Source: Bacteroidota bacterium (lineage in GTDB: Bacteria > Bacteroidota > Bacteroidia > Bacteroidales > WCHB1-69). From it: DNA of 34,026 nucleotides. Location of the stretch: positions 1 to 34,026 of the forward strand of contig JAKPTX010000102.1 in NCBI GenBank assembly GCA_029570835.1, written 5' to 3'. Below the pieces are notes generated by a model. The model searched no databases, was not told where the DNA came from, and was given only the letters and a program-made list of their open reading frames with translations. Both the position numbers and the translations under genes were made by a program. Below, in pieces: positions 15,920 through 24,017 of this stretch; the first letter of the stretch is position 1, and the number at the start of each line of letters is the position of its first letter.

Positions 15920-17065
15920 TTATTCAAATCGTTTTTCCAACAGTGCATTAATAATCTCTTTAGCAGCTTCCCCATCACCAAACAGAGGAGGAAAATAGGT
16001 CGGTGGCGACTGCAAATAGTAATGAAAACCATCCAAAATAACCTTGGGATCTGCATCGGTTAGCTTTGCTGCTCCCACTTCTACAATTTCGACCCATTCC
16101 GTTTCTGCACGCAGAATTAAAGCCGGTTTTTTGAAGAAATAAGACTCTTTTTGCACTCCACCCGAATCTGTGATAATCATTTGTGCATGCTGCTCCAACA
16201 ACGTCATTTCCAGAAATGAAAGCGGTTCCGTGATGATCAAATTTTCAGTTTCTACTATTTTTTCAATTTTCTCCTCCGAAAAATGATTCTCTATCGCATT
16301 CAATGTTCTGGGATGCAAAGGCAAAACCACCTGCATCTCTTCACTAATCATCAACAGAGCATCCAAAATCGACTGCAAACGTTCCGGATTATCCGTATTA
16401 AAATTACGATGAATAGTTGTCAATACAAAACGTTTTGGATTGATTTTCAACTCTTTAAATATATAATCTTGAGATTGTGCCAACTCCGCAAAGTAGAGTG
16501 AATTATCATACATGATATCTCCTGTAGGAATTATAAAAAAAGGGGGGGGGCCATCCTCTCCTCCTCGCCCACTCTCCGCACGCTCTCTTTCCAGATTTTC
16601 CACCGCCGTAGCGGTTGGGGCAAAAAGCAACTGCGCCCACTGATCGGTTTGTATCCGGATCTGTTCTTCGGGCATCGCATTATTAAATGATCGCAAACCG
16701 GCTTCTACATGCGCCAAATGTGTACGTGTCTCATGAGCAGCCTGTGCACCGGCCAAAGTGGAATAAGTATCCCCATAAACCAAAACCCAATTCGGACTCT
16801 CCTGCTGAATAATCTGTTTGATCTCAGTTACCATCTCGTTAAAGCTACCCTCATGCCGCGAAGGATCAAATCCCTCCAAATGATAGTCGGGTTGCGGTAT
16901 ATTTAACTCCTCAAAAAAGAGTTCCGACATATTTTCATCATAATGCTGACCCGTATGCACAATCACTTCTTTGATCAAATCAGAGTAATACGCACGAATA
17001 TTTCTGCTGATGGCAGCAGCTTTAATGAATTGAGGTCTCGCCCCTATAACGGTAACTATTTTCAT
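15920..17065 (-). CDS. wecB: UDP-GlcNAc 2-epimerase (non-hydrolysing)
   Basis: A 381 aa GT-B fold enzyme that interconverts UDP-GlcNAc and UDP-ManNAc for surface polysaccharide synthesis. Landmarks: IVTVIGARPQFIKAAAISR at the N-terminus, HTGQHYDENMS, VYGDTYSTLAGA, HVEAGLRSF with the catalytic Glu, MPEEQIR, TIHRNFNTDN with the catalytic His, and the UDP site ITDSGGVQKES. Between ENL and TGDIMYDN it carries about 22 residues (including RGGEDGPPPFFIIP) where homologs normally have about 11-12. This stretch includes an uninterrupted run of nine C then seven T on the coding strand. The frame is intact here. The start ATG abuts the radC stop codon directly. Confidence 0.92.
   Translation of the reverse strand: MKIVTVIGARPQFIKAAAISRNIRAYYSDLIKEVIVHTGQHYDENMSELFFEELNIPQPDYHLEGFDPSRHEGSFNEMVTEIKQIIQQESPNWVLVYGDTYSTLAGAQAAHETRTHLAHVEAGLRSFNNAMPEEQIRIQTDQWAQLLFAPTATAVENLERERAESGRGGEDGPPPFFIIPTGDIMYDNSLYFAELAQSQDYIFKELKINPKRFVLTTIHRNFNTDNPERLQSILDALLMISEEMQVVLPLHPRTLNAIENHFSEEKIEKIVETENLIITEPLSFLEMTLLEQHAQMIITDSGGVQKESYFFKKPALILRAETEWVEIVEVGAAKLTDADPKVILDGFHYYLQSPPTYFPPLFGDGEAAKEIINALLEKRFE
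16535..16576 (-). repeat. C9-T7 tract; possible degenerate element copy in wecB
   Basis: On plus, seven A then nine G at 16535-16550, and CCCACTCTC at 16568-16576. On the coding strand this is GAGAGTGGG, 17 nt, C9, T7. The order and sequence of the ends match the dispersed element (GAGAGTGGGG then CTGCCCCCC then T-run), but with a shorter middle. The tract itself is certain; its kinship to the element is a hypothesis. Confidence 0.45.
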
Positions 17066-17752
17066 TTACAATAAATTATTTTCATAAAAACTAAAAAAAC
17101 GATCCTTAAATACAATCACATGATCCAACAGTTGGAGATTCATCAATCGTGTAGCTTGTTGCAGTTGAAAGGTGAGCATCTTATCCGACTCACTCGGCTT
17201 CATTTGTCCGGAAGGATGGTTATGAACGACAAAAATACCGGTTGCTGAAAGTTCCAATGCGCCTTTAATAATCAGACGAATATCGACAGTTGTGGCCGTT
17301 ATTCCCCCCTTACCGATCCGCTGCGATCCCAAAATTTTAGAGCCTTGATTGACATATATCGCCCAAAACTCTTCATGAAGCAATGACGCATTTTTGTCCT
17401 GCATATAATCCCGTACATGCTCCGGACTATTAATTCTGGATTCCACCTTAACCGTCTCTGAAGATTTACGCCTTCCCAACTCAAAAGCCGCTAATATCGT
17501 TATCGCCTTCACTTTTCCAACCCCTTTATACTTAGTCAATTGAGCAACAGTCATGTCGGCTAATCTATCAAGACTAAAGTCCAAATCTGCTAAAATCATC
17601 TTTGATAATTCCACTGCCGAACTGGTCGAAGTGCCACTTCTCAACAAAATAGCCAGCAATTCGGCATCGGAAAGGTAGGTAAACCCTCCGGTGAGGTATT
17701 TTTCACGTGGTCTGTCAGAAAGATCCCATTGAGTAATTGTAAGTTTTGACAT
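17066..17752 (-). CDS. radC: RadC family JAB/JAMM protein
   Basis: A 228 aa protein with the N-terminal helix-hairpin-helix-like part (LSDAELLAILLRSG, then YKGVGKVKAITILAAFELGRR split by a short loop). A C-terminal JAMM metalloprotease-like domain carries HNHPSG followed by S and D (HxH...D zinc site). The family was named for a repair phenotype now doubted, and the biochemical role is open. Length is normal. It lies 23 bp after the DUF58 gene, and its stop touches the epimerase start, so all three are probably one transcript. Confidence 0.95.
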   Translation of the reverse strand: MSKLTITQWDLSDRPREKYLTGGFTYLSDAELLAILLRSGTSTSSAVELSKMILADLDFSLDRLADMTVAQLTKYKGVGKVKAITILAAFELGRRKSSETVKVESRINSPEHVRDYMQDKNASLLHEEFWAIYVNQGSKILGSQRIGKGGITATTVDIRLIIKGALELSATGIFVVHNHPSGQMKPSESDKMLTFQLQQATRLMNLQLLDHVIVFKDRFFSFYENNLL

Positions 17753-17775
17753 AGTTCCATTAGATTTATATTGAG

Positions 17776-18702
17776 TTATTTTCGTTTCAAGAGATAGGGT
17801 AACAGTACCTGATCCAACCCTTTATTGATATCGACCGGAATCAGATCAAACTGATATTGTCCACATTTGAGGTTTAATTCCTTAAAGTAATCTTCTATAG
17901 CATTTTGATAATATTCCCGGATATAGTTTGCATGCAGTTTAATTTCTGCACCCGTTTCCATATCTACAAATTTATAGAGTCTGTTCTGATAGGCAAAATC
18001 AAACTCATACTTTTTATCGTAGGTATGAAACAAAATCACTTCGTGTTTGTTGTGTCTTAAGTGTTGTAATGCCAACATCAACTCATCCACATCGCTGTTC
18101 GACTCAAACATATCACTAAAAATGATGACCATGGAACGCCTATGAATTTGATCCGCAATACGATGCAATGTATCGGTAACCATAGATTGTTTTCTCACTT
18201 CCGTACCAATTGGCTGGAGTATTTTTTCCAACTCTCGGTAAATCATTTTTTGATGCGCTTCGCTTCCTCTGGCTCGGGTATGAAGTTCCAACGTGTCTGA
18301 GAAAACACTTAATCCGATAGCATCACGTTGTCCCTTTAAGATTTGGATCAATGCGGCAGCAGCATAGATAGCCCAAAATATCTTGTTGGGAGCCGCCAAT
18401 GAATACTCTTTTTGGATTGGAAAATACATTGAAGATGAATTATCAATCACGATCTGACAACGCAAATTGGTCTCCTCTTCAAATCTTTTGACAAAGAGTT
18501 TATCGGTTTTGGCGTAGAGTTTCCAGTCGATATGCTTGGTTGGTTCACCGGTGTTGTACTGTCTGTGTTCGGCAAACTCTACTGAAAAACCATGCATCGG
18601 ACTTTTATGAATTCCTGTAATAAAACCTTCAACTACTTGTTTGGCAGCCAATTCTAAATTAACAAATTGAGTCAGTTTAGTAAAATCAATAGTATAACTC
18701 AT
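17776..18702 (-). CDS. DUF58 domain protein, 308 aa
   Basis: A soluble DUF58 protein. The conserved core GFSVEFAEHRQYNTGEPTKHIDWKLYAKTDKLFVKRFEEE leads into a VWA-like segment IVIDNSSSMYFP with a DxSxS metal site. The family works with MoxR-type AAA ATPases, often in clusters with BatA-like and DUF4159 proteins. Here no moxR is adjacent, while VWA and DUF4159 genes lie at 307-3059. The start at 18702 (MSYTIDF) is chosen because the promoter -7 element at 18741-18748 lies upstream of it; an in-frame start at 18774 would precede the promoter and add a non-conserved hydrophobic stretch. Confidence 0.9.
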   Translation of the reverse strand: MSYTIDFTKLTQFVNLELAAKQVVEGFITGIHKSPMHGFSVEFAEHRQYNTGEPTKHIDWKLYAKTDKLFVKRFEEETNLRCQIVIDNSSSMYFPIQKEYSLAAPNKIFWAIYAAAALIQILKGQRDAIGLSVFSDTLELHTRARGSEAHQKMIYRELEKILQPIGTEVRKQSMVTDTLHRIADQIHRRSMVIIFSDMFESNSDVDELMLALQHLRHNKHEVILFHTYDKKYEFDFAYQNRLYKFVDMETGAEIKLHANYIREYYQNAIEDYFKELNLKCGQYQFDLIPVDINKGLDQVLLPYLLKRK

Positions 18703-18740
18703 CTTTTTAATCTTTCTTTTAATAGTCTGTAAATCGGCTA

Positions 18741-18748
18741 CAAATATA
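18741..18748 (-). promoter_or_regulatory. -7 element for DUF58-radC-wecB
   Basis: TATATTTG on the minus strand, 38 bases before the ATG at 18702, with TTTG at 18765-18768 as a possible -33 element. Confidence 0.7.
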
Positions 18749-18798
18749 TAAAAAAAGGAAATAGCAAAAGTCACACTATTTATGTTTATTTTTTTTCG

Positions 18799-18806
18799 TA
18801 ACTTTG
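18799..18806 (+). promoter_or_regulatory. -7 element for the aldolase gene
   Basis: TAACTTTG, 39 bases before the aldolase ATG, divergent from the DUF58 promoter. Confidence 0.75.
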
Positions 18807-18845
18807 CAAGTTAAATGAAATATTAATCAACACATTATAATAATT

Positions 18846-19925
18846 ATGAGCACAAAACTTTCAACTTTAGTTAAACCGGGCGTAGTTTCCGGAAATGATC
18901 TTAAACAAATTTTTGATGATGCCAGAAAATTACATTATGCTTTACCCGCAGTGAATGTAGTAGGGACCAACTCTATCAATGGAGTTTTAGAAGCAGCAAA
19001 ATTGGTTAACTCGCCTGTCATCATACAGCTTTCCAATGGTGGGGCTCACTTTTATGCCGGCAAATCTTTGAATAATGATCAGGAAAAAGCAGCGATTCAA
19101 GGAGCTGTTGCTGCGGCCAAGCATGTACACCAAATCGCTGAGTTGTACGGTGTACCGGTAGTATTGCATACTGACCACGCTGCCAAAAAACTGCTCCCTT
19201 GGGTTGATGGTCTCTTAGATGAGGGGGAAAAGTTTTTTGCTGAAACAGGAAAACCACTCTTCAGTTCTCATATGTTGGATCTTTCTGAAGAAAGTTTGCA
19301 AGAAAACATTGCCATTTCAAAAAAATATTTAGCCCGCATGTCCAAAATGGGAATGACTTTAGAGATAGAATTGGGAATCACCGGTGGTGAAGAGGATGGA
19401 GTGGATAATACAGGCGTTGACAGTTCCAGATTGTACACCCAACCCACAGAAGTTGCTTACGCTTACAAAGAACTGATGGAAGTTTCACCCAACTTTACCA
19501 TTGCTGCTTCTTTCGGTAATGTGCATGGTGTGTATAAACCGGGTAATGTTAAGTTGGAGCCCATTATTTTGAAAAACTCACAAGAGTATATTGAGAAAAA
19601 TCTCAATACAGAACCTTATCCTGTTAATTTTGTATTCCATGGCGGTAGTGGTTCAGCACCTGAAGAGATTACCGAAGCAATCCAATATGGTGTAGTGAAA
19701 ATGAATATCGACACAGATACTCAATGGGCTTTCTGGGAAGGCATCATGAATTACTATAAAGATAAAAAAGACTACTTGCAAGGACAAATTGGAAATCCTG
19801 AGGGAGATGATAAACCCAACAAGAAATATTACGATCCAAGAGCCTCTTTAAGAAAAGGTGAGCTTTCACTCATTGAACGCTTAAAGGTAGCCTTCCAGGA
19901 TTTGAATTGTATTGACAGATACTAA
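18846..19925 (+). CDS. fbaA: fructose-bisphosphate aldolase class II
   Basis: A 359 aa zinc-dependent aldolase (class IIA, E. coli FbaA type) that cleaves fructose 1,6-bisphosphate to DHAP and glyceraldehyde 3-phosphate. Seen: ALPAVNVVGTNSINGVLEAA at the N-terminus, VVLHTDHAAKK with the catalytic Asp and zinc His, LEIELGITGGEEDGVDN, FGNVHGVYKPGNVKL with the second zinc His, FHGGSGS with the third, and KMNIDTDTQWAFW for phosphate binding. Length and collinearity are normal. It is monocistronic, and the ispE gene converges on it. Confidence 0.97.
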   Translation: MSTKLSTLVKPGVVSGNDLKQIFDDARKLHYALPAVNVVGTNSINGVLEAAKLVNSPVIIQLSNGGAHFYAGKSLNNDQEKAAIQGAVAAAKHVHQIAELYGVPVVLHTDHAAKKLLPWVDGLLDEGEKFFAETGKPLFSSHMLDLSEESLQENIAISKKYLARMSKMGMTLEIELGITGGEEDGVDNTGVDSSRLYTQPTEVAYAYKELMEVSPNFTIAASFGNVHGVYKPGNVKLEPIILKNSQEYIEKNLNTEPYPVNFVFHGGSGSAPEEITEAIQYGVVKMNIDTDTQWAFWEGIMNYYKDKKDYLQGQIGNPEGDDKPNKKYYDPRASLRKGELSLIERLKVAFQDLNCIDRY

Positions 19926-19959
19926 TTGATCTTTTTGCGACAAACCAGTTGGAGCCCCA

Positions 19960-20715
19960 CTATCTGTTAAAAATAGCAAAAACAGAGGATCCACTGCCAC
20001 TCATCGCACTATAGAGCGCCCCCTTTTTATAAAAATTTTCTTTAGTTAACTCTAACTGAGGATAACGAAGAAAGATTGGTTTTTCAAAATCATTAACCAA
20101 AACAGAACGCCACTCCTGAATCGGTCTTTGAATTAATTCAGATAGTGGAATTGGTGGAATTTTTGGGGTAACCCACGAATAAGCCTCCGCTGTTGAGATT
20201 CGGATATCGGAAAAGGCAACTTCAATACGGTAAGCGGAAAGGTCTAATGCAATAGGCTGTAGTTGATCACCCACTCCGGTAGCCCAACAGGGATAATCTC
20301 TCAGAAAAAAGGGCACATCGCTACCCAATTGGGCAGCATAGCAATGTAATTGCTCGGTAGTCAACCGCAAATCAAAGAGTGAGTTTAAAAGTTTCAAGGT
20401 TAGAGCGCCATTTGCTGATCCGCCTCCAATACCTGCACCGGATGGAATATTTTTAACTAAACGAATAGAAACAGGAGGAAGATCGTAGTTTTTCTCCAAT
20501 AAACGATACGCCTTAACGACTATGTTTTTCTCTTGCTCAATCTCAAAATCTTGATTCTCTATTTGAAATTTAAAATGATCCGATCTAACTATTTCAACTC
20601 TATCCCTCTGACTATAAACAGGATAGAGAACTGTTTCAACTTGGTGATATCCTGATTCCATTTTTTTTAAAACATGGAGCCCTAAATTGATTTTAAAGTG
20701 AGTTTCAATAATCAT
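19960..20715 (-). CDS. ispE: 4-diphosphocytidyl-2-C-methyl-D-erythritol kinase
   Basis: A 251 aa GHMP kinase of the MEP isoprenoid pathway, phosphorylating CDP-methylerythritol at the 2-OH. The ATP-binding glycine motif is PSGAGIGGGSANGALTL, the substrate segment is QLGSDVPFFL, and the C-terminal GHMP motif SAMSGSGSSVFAIF is present. It is slightly shorter than E. coli IspE (about 283 aa), as usual in Bacteroidota. A -7 element lies 23 bases upstream. The gene stands alone and diverges from the GH3 gene with only 47 bp between the start codons. Confidence 0.95.
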   Translation of the reverse strand: MIIETHFKINLGLHVLKKMESGYHQVETVLYPVYSQRDRVEIVRSDHFKFQIENQDFEIEQEKNIVVKAYRLLEKNYDLPPVSIRLVKNIPSGAGIGGGSANGALTLKLLNSLFDLRLTTEQLHCYAAQLGSDVPFFLRDYPCWATGVGDQLQPIALDLSAYRIEVAFSDIRISTAEAYSWVTPKIPPIPLSELIQRPIQEWRSVLVNDFEKPIFLRYPQLELTKENFYKKGALYSAMSGSGSSVFAIFNR

Positions 20716-20723
20716 ATTTTTAT

Positions 20724-20731
20724 TAATTTTG
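20724..20731 (+). promoter_or_regulatory. -7 element for the GH3 gene
   Basis: TAATTTTG, 31 bases before the GH3 ATG. It sits on the ispE side of the minus-strand element at 20738-20745, so the two promoters face across each other. Confidence 0.5.
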
Positions 20732-20737
20732 GACCTT

Positions 20738-20745
20738 CAAAAATA
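20738..20745 (-). promoter_or_regulatory. -7 element for ispE
   Basis: TATTTTTG on the minus strand, 22 bases before the ispE ATG. It lies in the presumed GH3 transcript start region. Confidence 0.55.
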
Positions 20746-20762
20746 GCATTAATTTATTTGTC

Positions 20763-22307
20763 ATGCAGCAATTTTTCAATTTTCCTATCCGAGCTTTCTT
20801 TGCGTACCGTGAAGAACGCATCGTTATACTCCACACACTGGCGATAGAATCCCAGGAACGCTGGTTTACCTATTTGATGAAAATGGGCTCTAAAACCCTA
20901 TTTGGTGAAAAACATGGTATCACCGCTAAAACTACTTATGGAGAGTTTACTCAAAAAATACCCGTACAAGATTATAACACGCTATTTCCCTACATTGACC
21001 GGATTGTTAGTGGAGAAACCGATGTCTTATGGTCCACTCCTATTGATTGGTTGGCTAAATCTTCCGGGACCAGTCAAGGGAAGAGTAAATTTATTCCTGT
21101 AAGCGATGAATCTCTGAAAGAGAACAACATTATGTCAGCCATGGATTGTTTAACCATCTACACCAATCTCTTTCCGGACACAGAACTTTTTTCCGGCAAA
21201 ACGATTACTTTAGGGGGAAGTATGCAAGAATTGTATAAGGAATCACCTCTTCGATGCGGGGATGTTTCAGCCATTTTAATGGAAAATATGCCGGCTATCG
21301 GTTTATATCTCAATGCCCCTCAAAATAAAAGAATTTTACTCCATTCCAACTGGGAGTATAAACTCAAATTAATGGCTAAAAGTACTATCAAGGAAAATGT
21401 TACGGGTCTTTCCGGTGTTCCTTCCTGGATGCTGTTGGTTTTGAAAGAAGTATTAGCCAAGTCCGGGAAGGAGAGCTTGGCAGAAGTATGGCCAAACATA
21501 GAGGTTTTCTTCCATGGTGGCGTCTCTTTTGACCCTTACCGTGCAGAATATGAAAAAATTTTTGCACCTAAGAAACTCTTTTACATGAACATTTACAATG
21601 CATCTGAAGGTTTTTTTGGAATCCAAAATGAGCGTGATTCAGATGATATGTTGTTGCTGACCGACAATGGTGTTTTCTATGAATTTCGTGAATTAAACGA
21701 GGAAAGTGGAGATCAAGAAATAGTGATTCCACTCTCAGAAATTAAAGTTGGACCCATTTACGCTATGATTGTTACTACGGTAGCCGGTCTATGGCGCTAT
21801 GAGATTGGCGACACCATCCAGTTCACATCCATTCATCCCTATAAATTCAGAATTGCCGGAAGAACTACCCATTTCATCAATGCTTTTGGCGAGGAGTTGA
21901 TTGTAAACAATGCTGAAAAGGCGATCAGTGAAGCAGCTCTCATTTCCGATGCTATTATTACCAATTATAGTGCTGCTCCTCTTTTTTTAGATGAAAATAA
22001 GAAAAAGGGGGGACACCAATGGGTGGTGGAGTTTTCAAAATCTCCCTCATCACTTGAACTATTTGCGTCAAGCCTGGACGCTGCCTTACAGAGACTCAAT
22101 TCAGACTACGAAGCCAAAAGAAGTGGCGACCTGTTAATGGCACCTCCAAAAATAGAAGTAGTTCAAGAGGGTACTTTCATCAAATGGCTGGAACTTCGTA
22201 ACAGACTGGGTGGACAGTACAAAATACCCCGTCTTCAAAATGATCGTAAAATCGTCGAAGAATTACTGATGATTTCTGATATCATCTCTCATCCTGATCG
22301 CTTCTAA
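20763..22307 (+). CDS. GH3 family acyl-adenylate enzyme
   Basis: A 514 aa protein of the GH3 auxin-responsive promoter family, the ANL-superfamily branch whose plant members adenylate carboxylic acids and join them to amino acids. All three nucleotide motifs are visible: SSGTSQGKSK at 100-109, YNASEGFFGIQ in mid-protein and LWRYEIGDTIQF after it. A C-terminal lid domain with NAFGEELIVNN follows. Bacterial homologs are widespread in Bacteroidota, but the substrate is unknown. The gene runs 45 bp into the 3' end of the convergent pyrF. It has no partner enzyme beside it that would suggest a pathway. Confidence 0.93.
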   Translation: MQQFFNFPIRAFFAYREERIVILHTLAIESQERWFTYLMKMGSKTLFGEKHGITAKTTYGEFTQKIPVQDYNTLFPYIDRIVSGETDVLWSTPIDWLAKSSGTSQGKSKFIPVSDESLKENNIMSAMDCLTIYTNLFPDTELFSGKTITLGGSMQELYKESPLRCGDVSAILMENMPAIGLYLNAPQNKRILLHSNWEYKLKLMAKSTIKENVTGLSGVPSWMLLVLKEVLAKSGKESLAEVWPNIEVFFHGGVSFDPYRAEYEKIFAPKKLFYMNIYNASEGFFGIQNERDSDDMLLLTDNGVFYEFRELNEESGDQEIVIPLSEIKVGPIYAMIVTTVAGLWRYEIGDTIQFTSIHPYKFRIAGRTTHFINAFGEELIVNNAEKAISEAALISDAIITNYSAAPLFLDENKKKGGHQWVVEFSKSPSSLELFASSLDAALQRLNSDYEAKRSGDLLMAPPKIEVVQEGTFIKWLELRNRLGGQYKIPRLQNDRKIVEELLMISDIISHPDRF

Positions 22308-23123
22308 TCGGGATAATTGCGCAAAATCAGCTTCGCCGTTTTCCACTTTTCTGTAGGCTAACAAAATCGACCTGGAGGCGTTCACAATACCCCCATTACC
22401 TTCTTTCAAATAGAGTGCAATATCTTCCGCTCTCCCTCCCTGAGCACCATAGCCCGGAATCAAAAAGAAGGTAGAGTTCAACATTTTACGCACCTCTCTT
22501 GCCTCATCAGCATGGGTACATCCCATCACTCCTCCAATTGGAGAATAACCATATTTCCCGATAAAGGGTTCTCCTAGTTGCTGAATTTTCTTACCCACCT
22601 CATGATATACAGAACCACCTGCTTCAAGGGGTAAATACTCAATATCTTTAGCTCCCTCATTAGAAGTACGAATGAGCACAAAAACTCCTTTTTTTCCCGA
22701 TTCAATATAGGGCAGATAAGGAGTGATTGTATCCATTCCCATGTAGGGATTTATAGTGATAAAATCCGCTTCAAAATCGCCGGAAAAATGCGCTTGAGCG
22801 TACATTTCCGCTGTTTTGGCAATATCTCCTCTTTTTACATCCGCTATGGTGATCAACTCTTTTGATCTCAAATAGGCTAATGTATTTTTATACGCCATTA
22901 AACCTTCCATTCCCAGCGCTTCATAATAAGCAATTTGTACTTTAAAGCAGGCTGCCACATCCAGGGTCGCATCAATAATCTCACGATTAAATTGAAATAA
23001 CTGTTCAGAAATGGTAGAAAATTTTGCTTTAAAAGAGGACGGCAGATAAGAAAGATCTGTATCCAAGCCCACACAGACATGTCCCTTTTGGGTAACAGTT
23101 TCAAAAAGTTTGTCAATAATCAT
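22263..23123 (-). CDS. pyrF: orotidine-5'-phosphate decarboxylase
   Basis: A 286 aa decarboxylase of the longer bacterial class (type 2), making UMP from OMP. The substrate motif VCVGLDTDLSYLP is near residue 16. The catalytic cluster ADVKRGDIAKTAEMY has Asp95, Lys97 and Asp100, and TINPYMGMDTITPYL and PGYGAQGG for phosphate binding follow. It lies 20 bp after the response regulator gene and is likely cotranscribed with it. Its last 45 bp, including the stop codon, overlap antisense with the end of the GH3 gene, so the two C-termini are encoded on opposite strands of the same DNA. Confidence 0.95.
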   Translation of the reverse strand: MIIDKLFETVTQKGHVCVGLDTDLSYLPSSFKAKFSTISEQLFQFNREIIDATLDVAACFKVQIAYYEALGMEGLMAYKNTLAYLRSKELITIADVKRGDIAKTAEMYAQAHFSGDFEADFITINPYMGMDTITPYLPYIESGKKGVFVLIRTSNEGAKDIEYLPLEAGGSVYHEVGKKIQQLGEPFIGKYGYSPIGGVMGCTHADEAREVRKMLNSTFFLIPGYGAQGGRAEDIALYLKEGNGGIVNASRSILLAYRKVENGEADFAQLSRLEAIRMRDDIRNHQ

Positions 23124-23143
23124 ATCCTGGAGATTAGTATAAA

Positions 23144-23917
23144 TTAGTTTTCTACTTTGAGCATAAAACCGGTTCCATGAATATTAACCAGTTGTACCTT
23201 AGACATTTGTGTTAATTTCCTTTTTGTCAATTGTCCAACTTTAGCCTTATCGGCAAAGAACTGATAATTCAAATATTTTCGAAGTTTAGTGATGTAAACA
23301 TCCATACTTCTTCCGGCATCCTTCCTCCCTTCTCCCCATACCTCACGCAATATAGTCTCCCGTGGCATGATCGTATTGACGTTTTTGACGAGCAAATAGA
23401 GGAGATCAGACTCTTTACGTGTCAAAGTATGACTGTAATTAAAACAGGTCAACTGTGCTGTTGAAAAATTAAAAGTAAACTGTCCGAATTCAACCACAAT
23501 ATCTTCTCTAGTTTTGGTCGCAAGAGGTGATTGTAACTTAAACAATCTTTTAAGAATCACATTAACACGCAATGAAAGTTCTTCTATAGAGAAAGGTTTT
23601 GTCAAAAAATCCTCACACCCCTCTTTAAAAGTCTCTATTTTAGCTAATTTATCTGAATTATCCGATAGAATAATAATCGGCATATTCGGATCCAATTTGA
23701 GAATAGCACGCATCATATTGATTCCTTCCCCTATATCATCACCCACATCCAGTATCGTGATATCATAAAAATCTTTTTTCAAAGCTTTTGTAGCAGTGGA
23801 AATATCTGCACATTCTTTAACTTGATATTTTAATAATTCAAAATAATCTCTAAGAACAGTTCTTAAATTGTTGCTCTTTTCGATTAACAAAATGGAATTT
23901 TTTTCTTGAAGAGCCAT
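23144..23917 (-). CDS. orphan OmpR-type response regulator
   Basis: A 257 aa protein: receiver domain (residues 8-120), winged-helix DNA-binding domain (about 145-255). Asp57 in ITILDVGDD, Ser85 in IIILSDNS and Lys107 in FLTKPFS match phosphoacceptor, switch and Lys positions. The N-terminal acidic pair reads E13-K14 (LLIEKSNN) instead of two acids, so Mg2+ binding is doubtful. The DNA-binding part has TRKESDLLYLLVKN, MDVYITKLRKYL (recognition helix) and the closing hairpin NIHGTGFML. An insert of about 25 residues rich in Lys separates the last two. No histidine kinase is near. The leader carries an 8-bp inverted repeat at 23953-23972. Confidence 0.9.
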   Translation of the reverse strand: MALQEKNSILLIEKSNNLRTVLRDYFELLKYQVKECADISTATKALKKDFYDITILDVGDDIGEGINMMRAILKLDPNMPIIILSDNSDKLAKIETFKEGCEDFLTKPFSIEELSLRVNVILKRLFKLQSPLATKTREDIVVEFGQFTFNFSTAQLTCFNYSHTLTRKESDLLYLLVKNVNTIMPRETILREVWGEGRKDAGRSMDVYITKLRKYLNYQFFADKAKVGQLTKRKLTQMSKVQLVNIHGTGFMLKVEN

Positions 23918-23952
23918 GTTAACTTAATTTTAAAAATTTATTTATCATTTGA

Positions 23953-23972
23953 TGATAATTCATTAATTATCA
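23953..23972 (-). promoter_or_regulatory. 8-bp inverted repeat in the response-regulator leader
   Basis: TGATAATT-CATT-AATTATCA, perfect. It lies just downstream of the -7 element at 23978-23985 and would cover the start of the transcript. It could be an operator for autoregulation or an RNA hairpin. Confidence 0.5.
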
Positions 23973-23977
23973 GATTG

Positions 23978-23985
23978 CAAATATA
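23978..23985 (-). promoter_or_regulatory. -7 element for the response regulator-pyrF unit
   Basis: TATATTTG on the minus strand, 60 bases before the ATG of the response regulator. Confidence 0.7.
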
Positions 23986-24017
23986 CGTTAATTTTTTCAA
24001 GAATATGTTTTTTTTTG

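Noticed and set aside
18703-18774. Longer N-terminus for the DUF58 protein
   Set aside because: It would begin upstream of the promoter at 18741-18748 and adds residues absent from the family.
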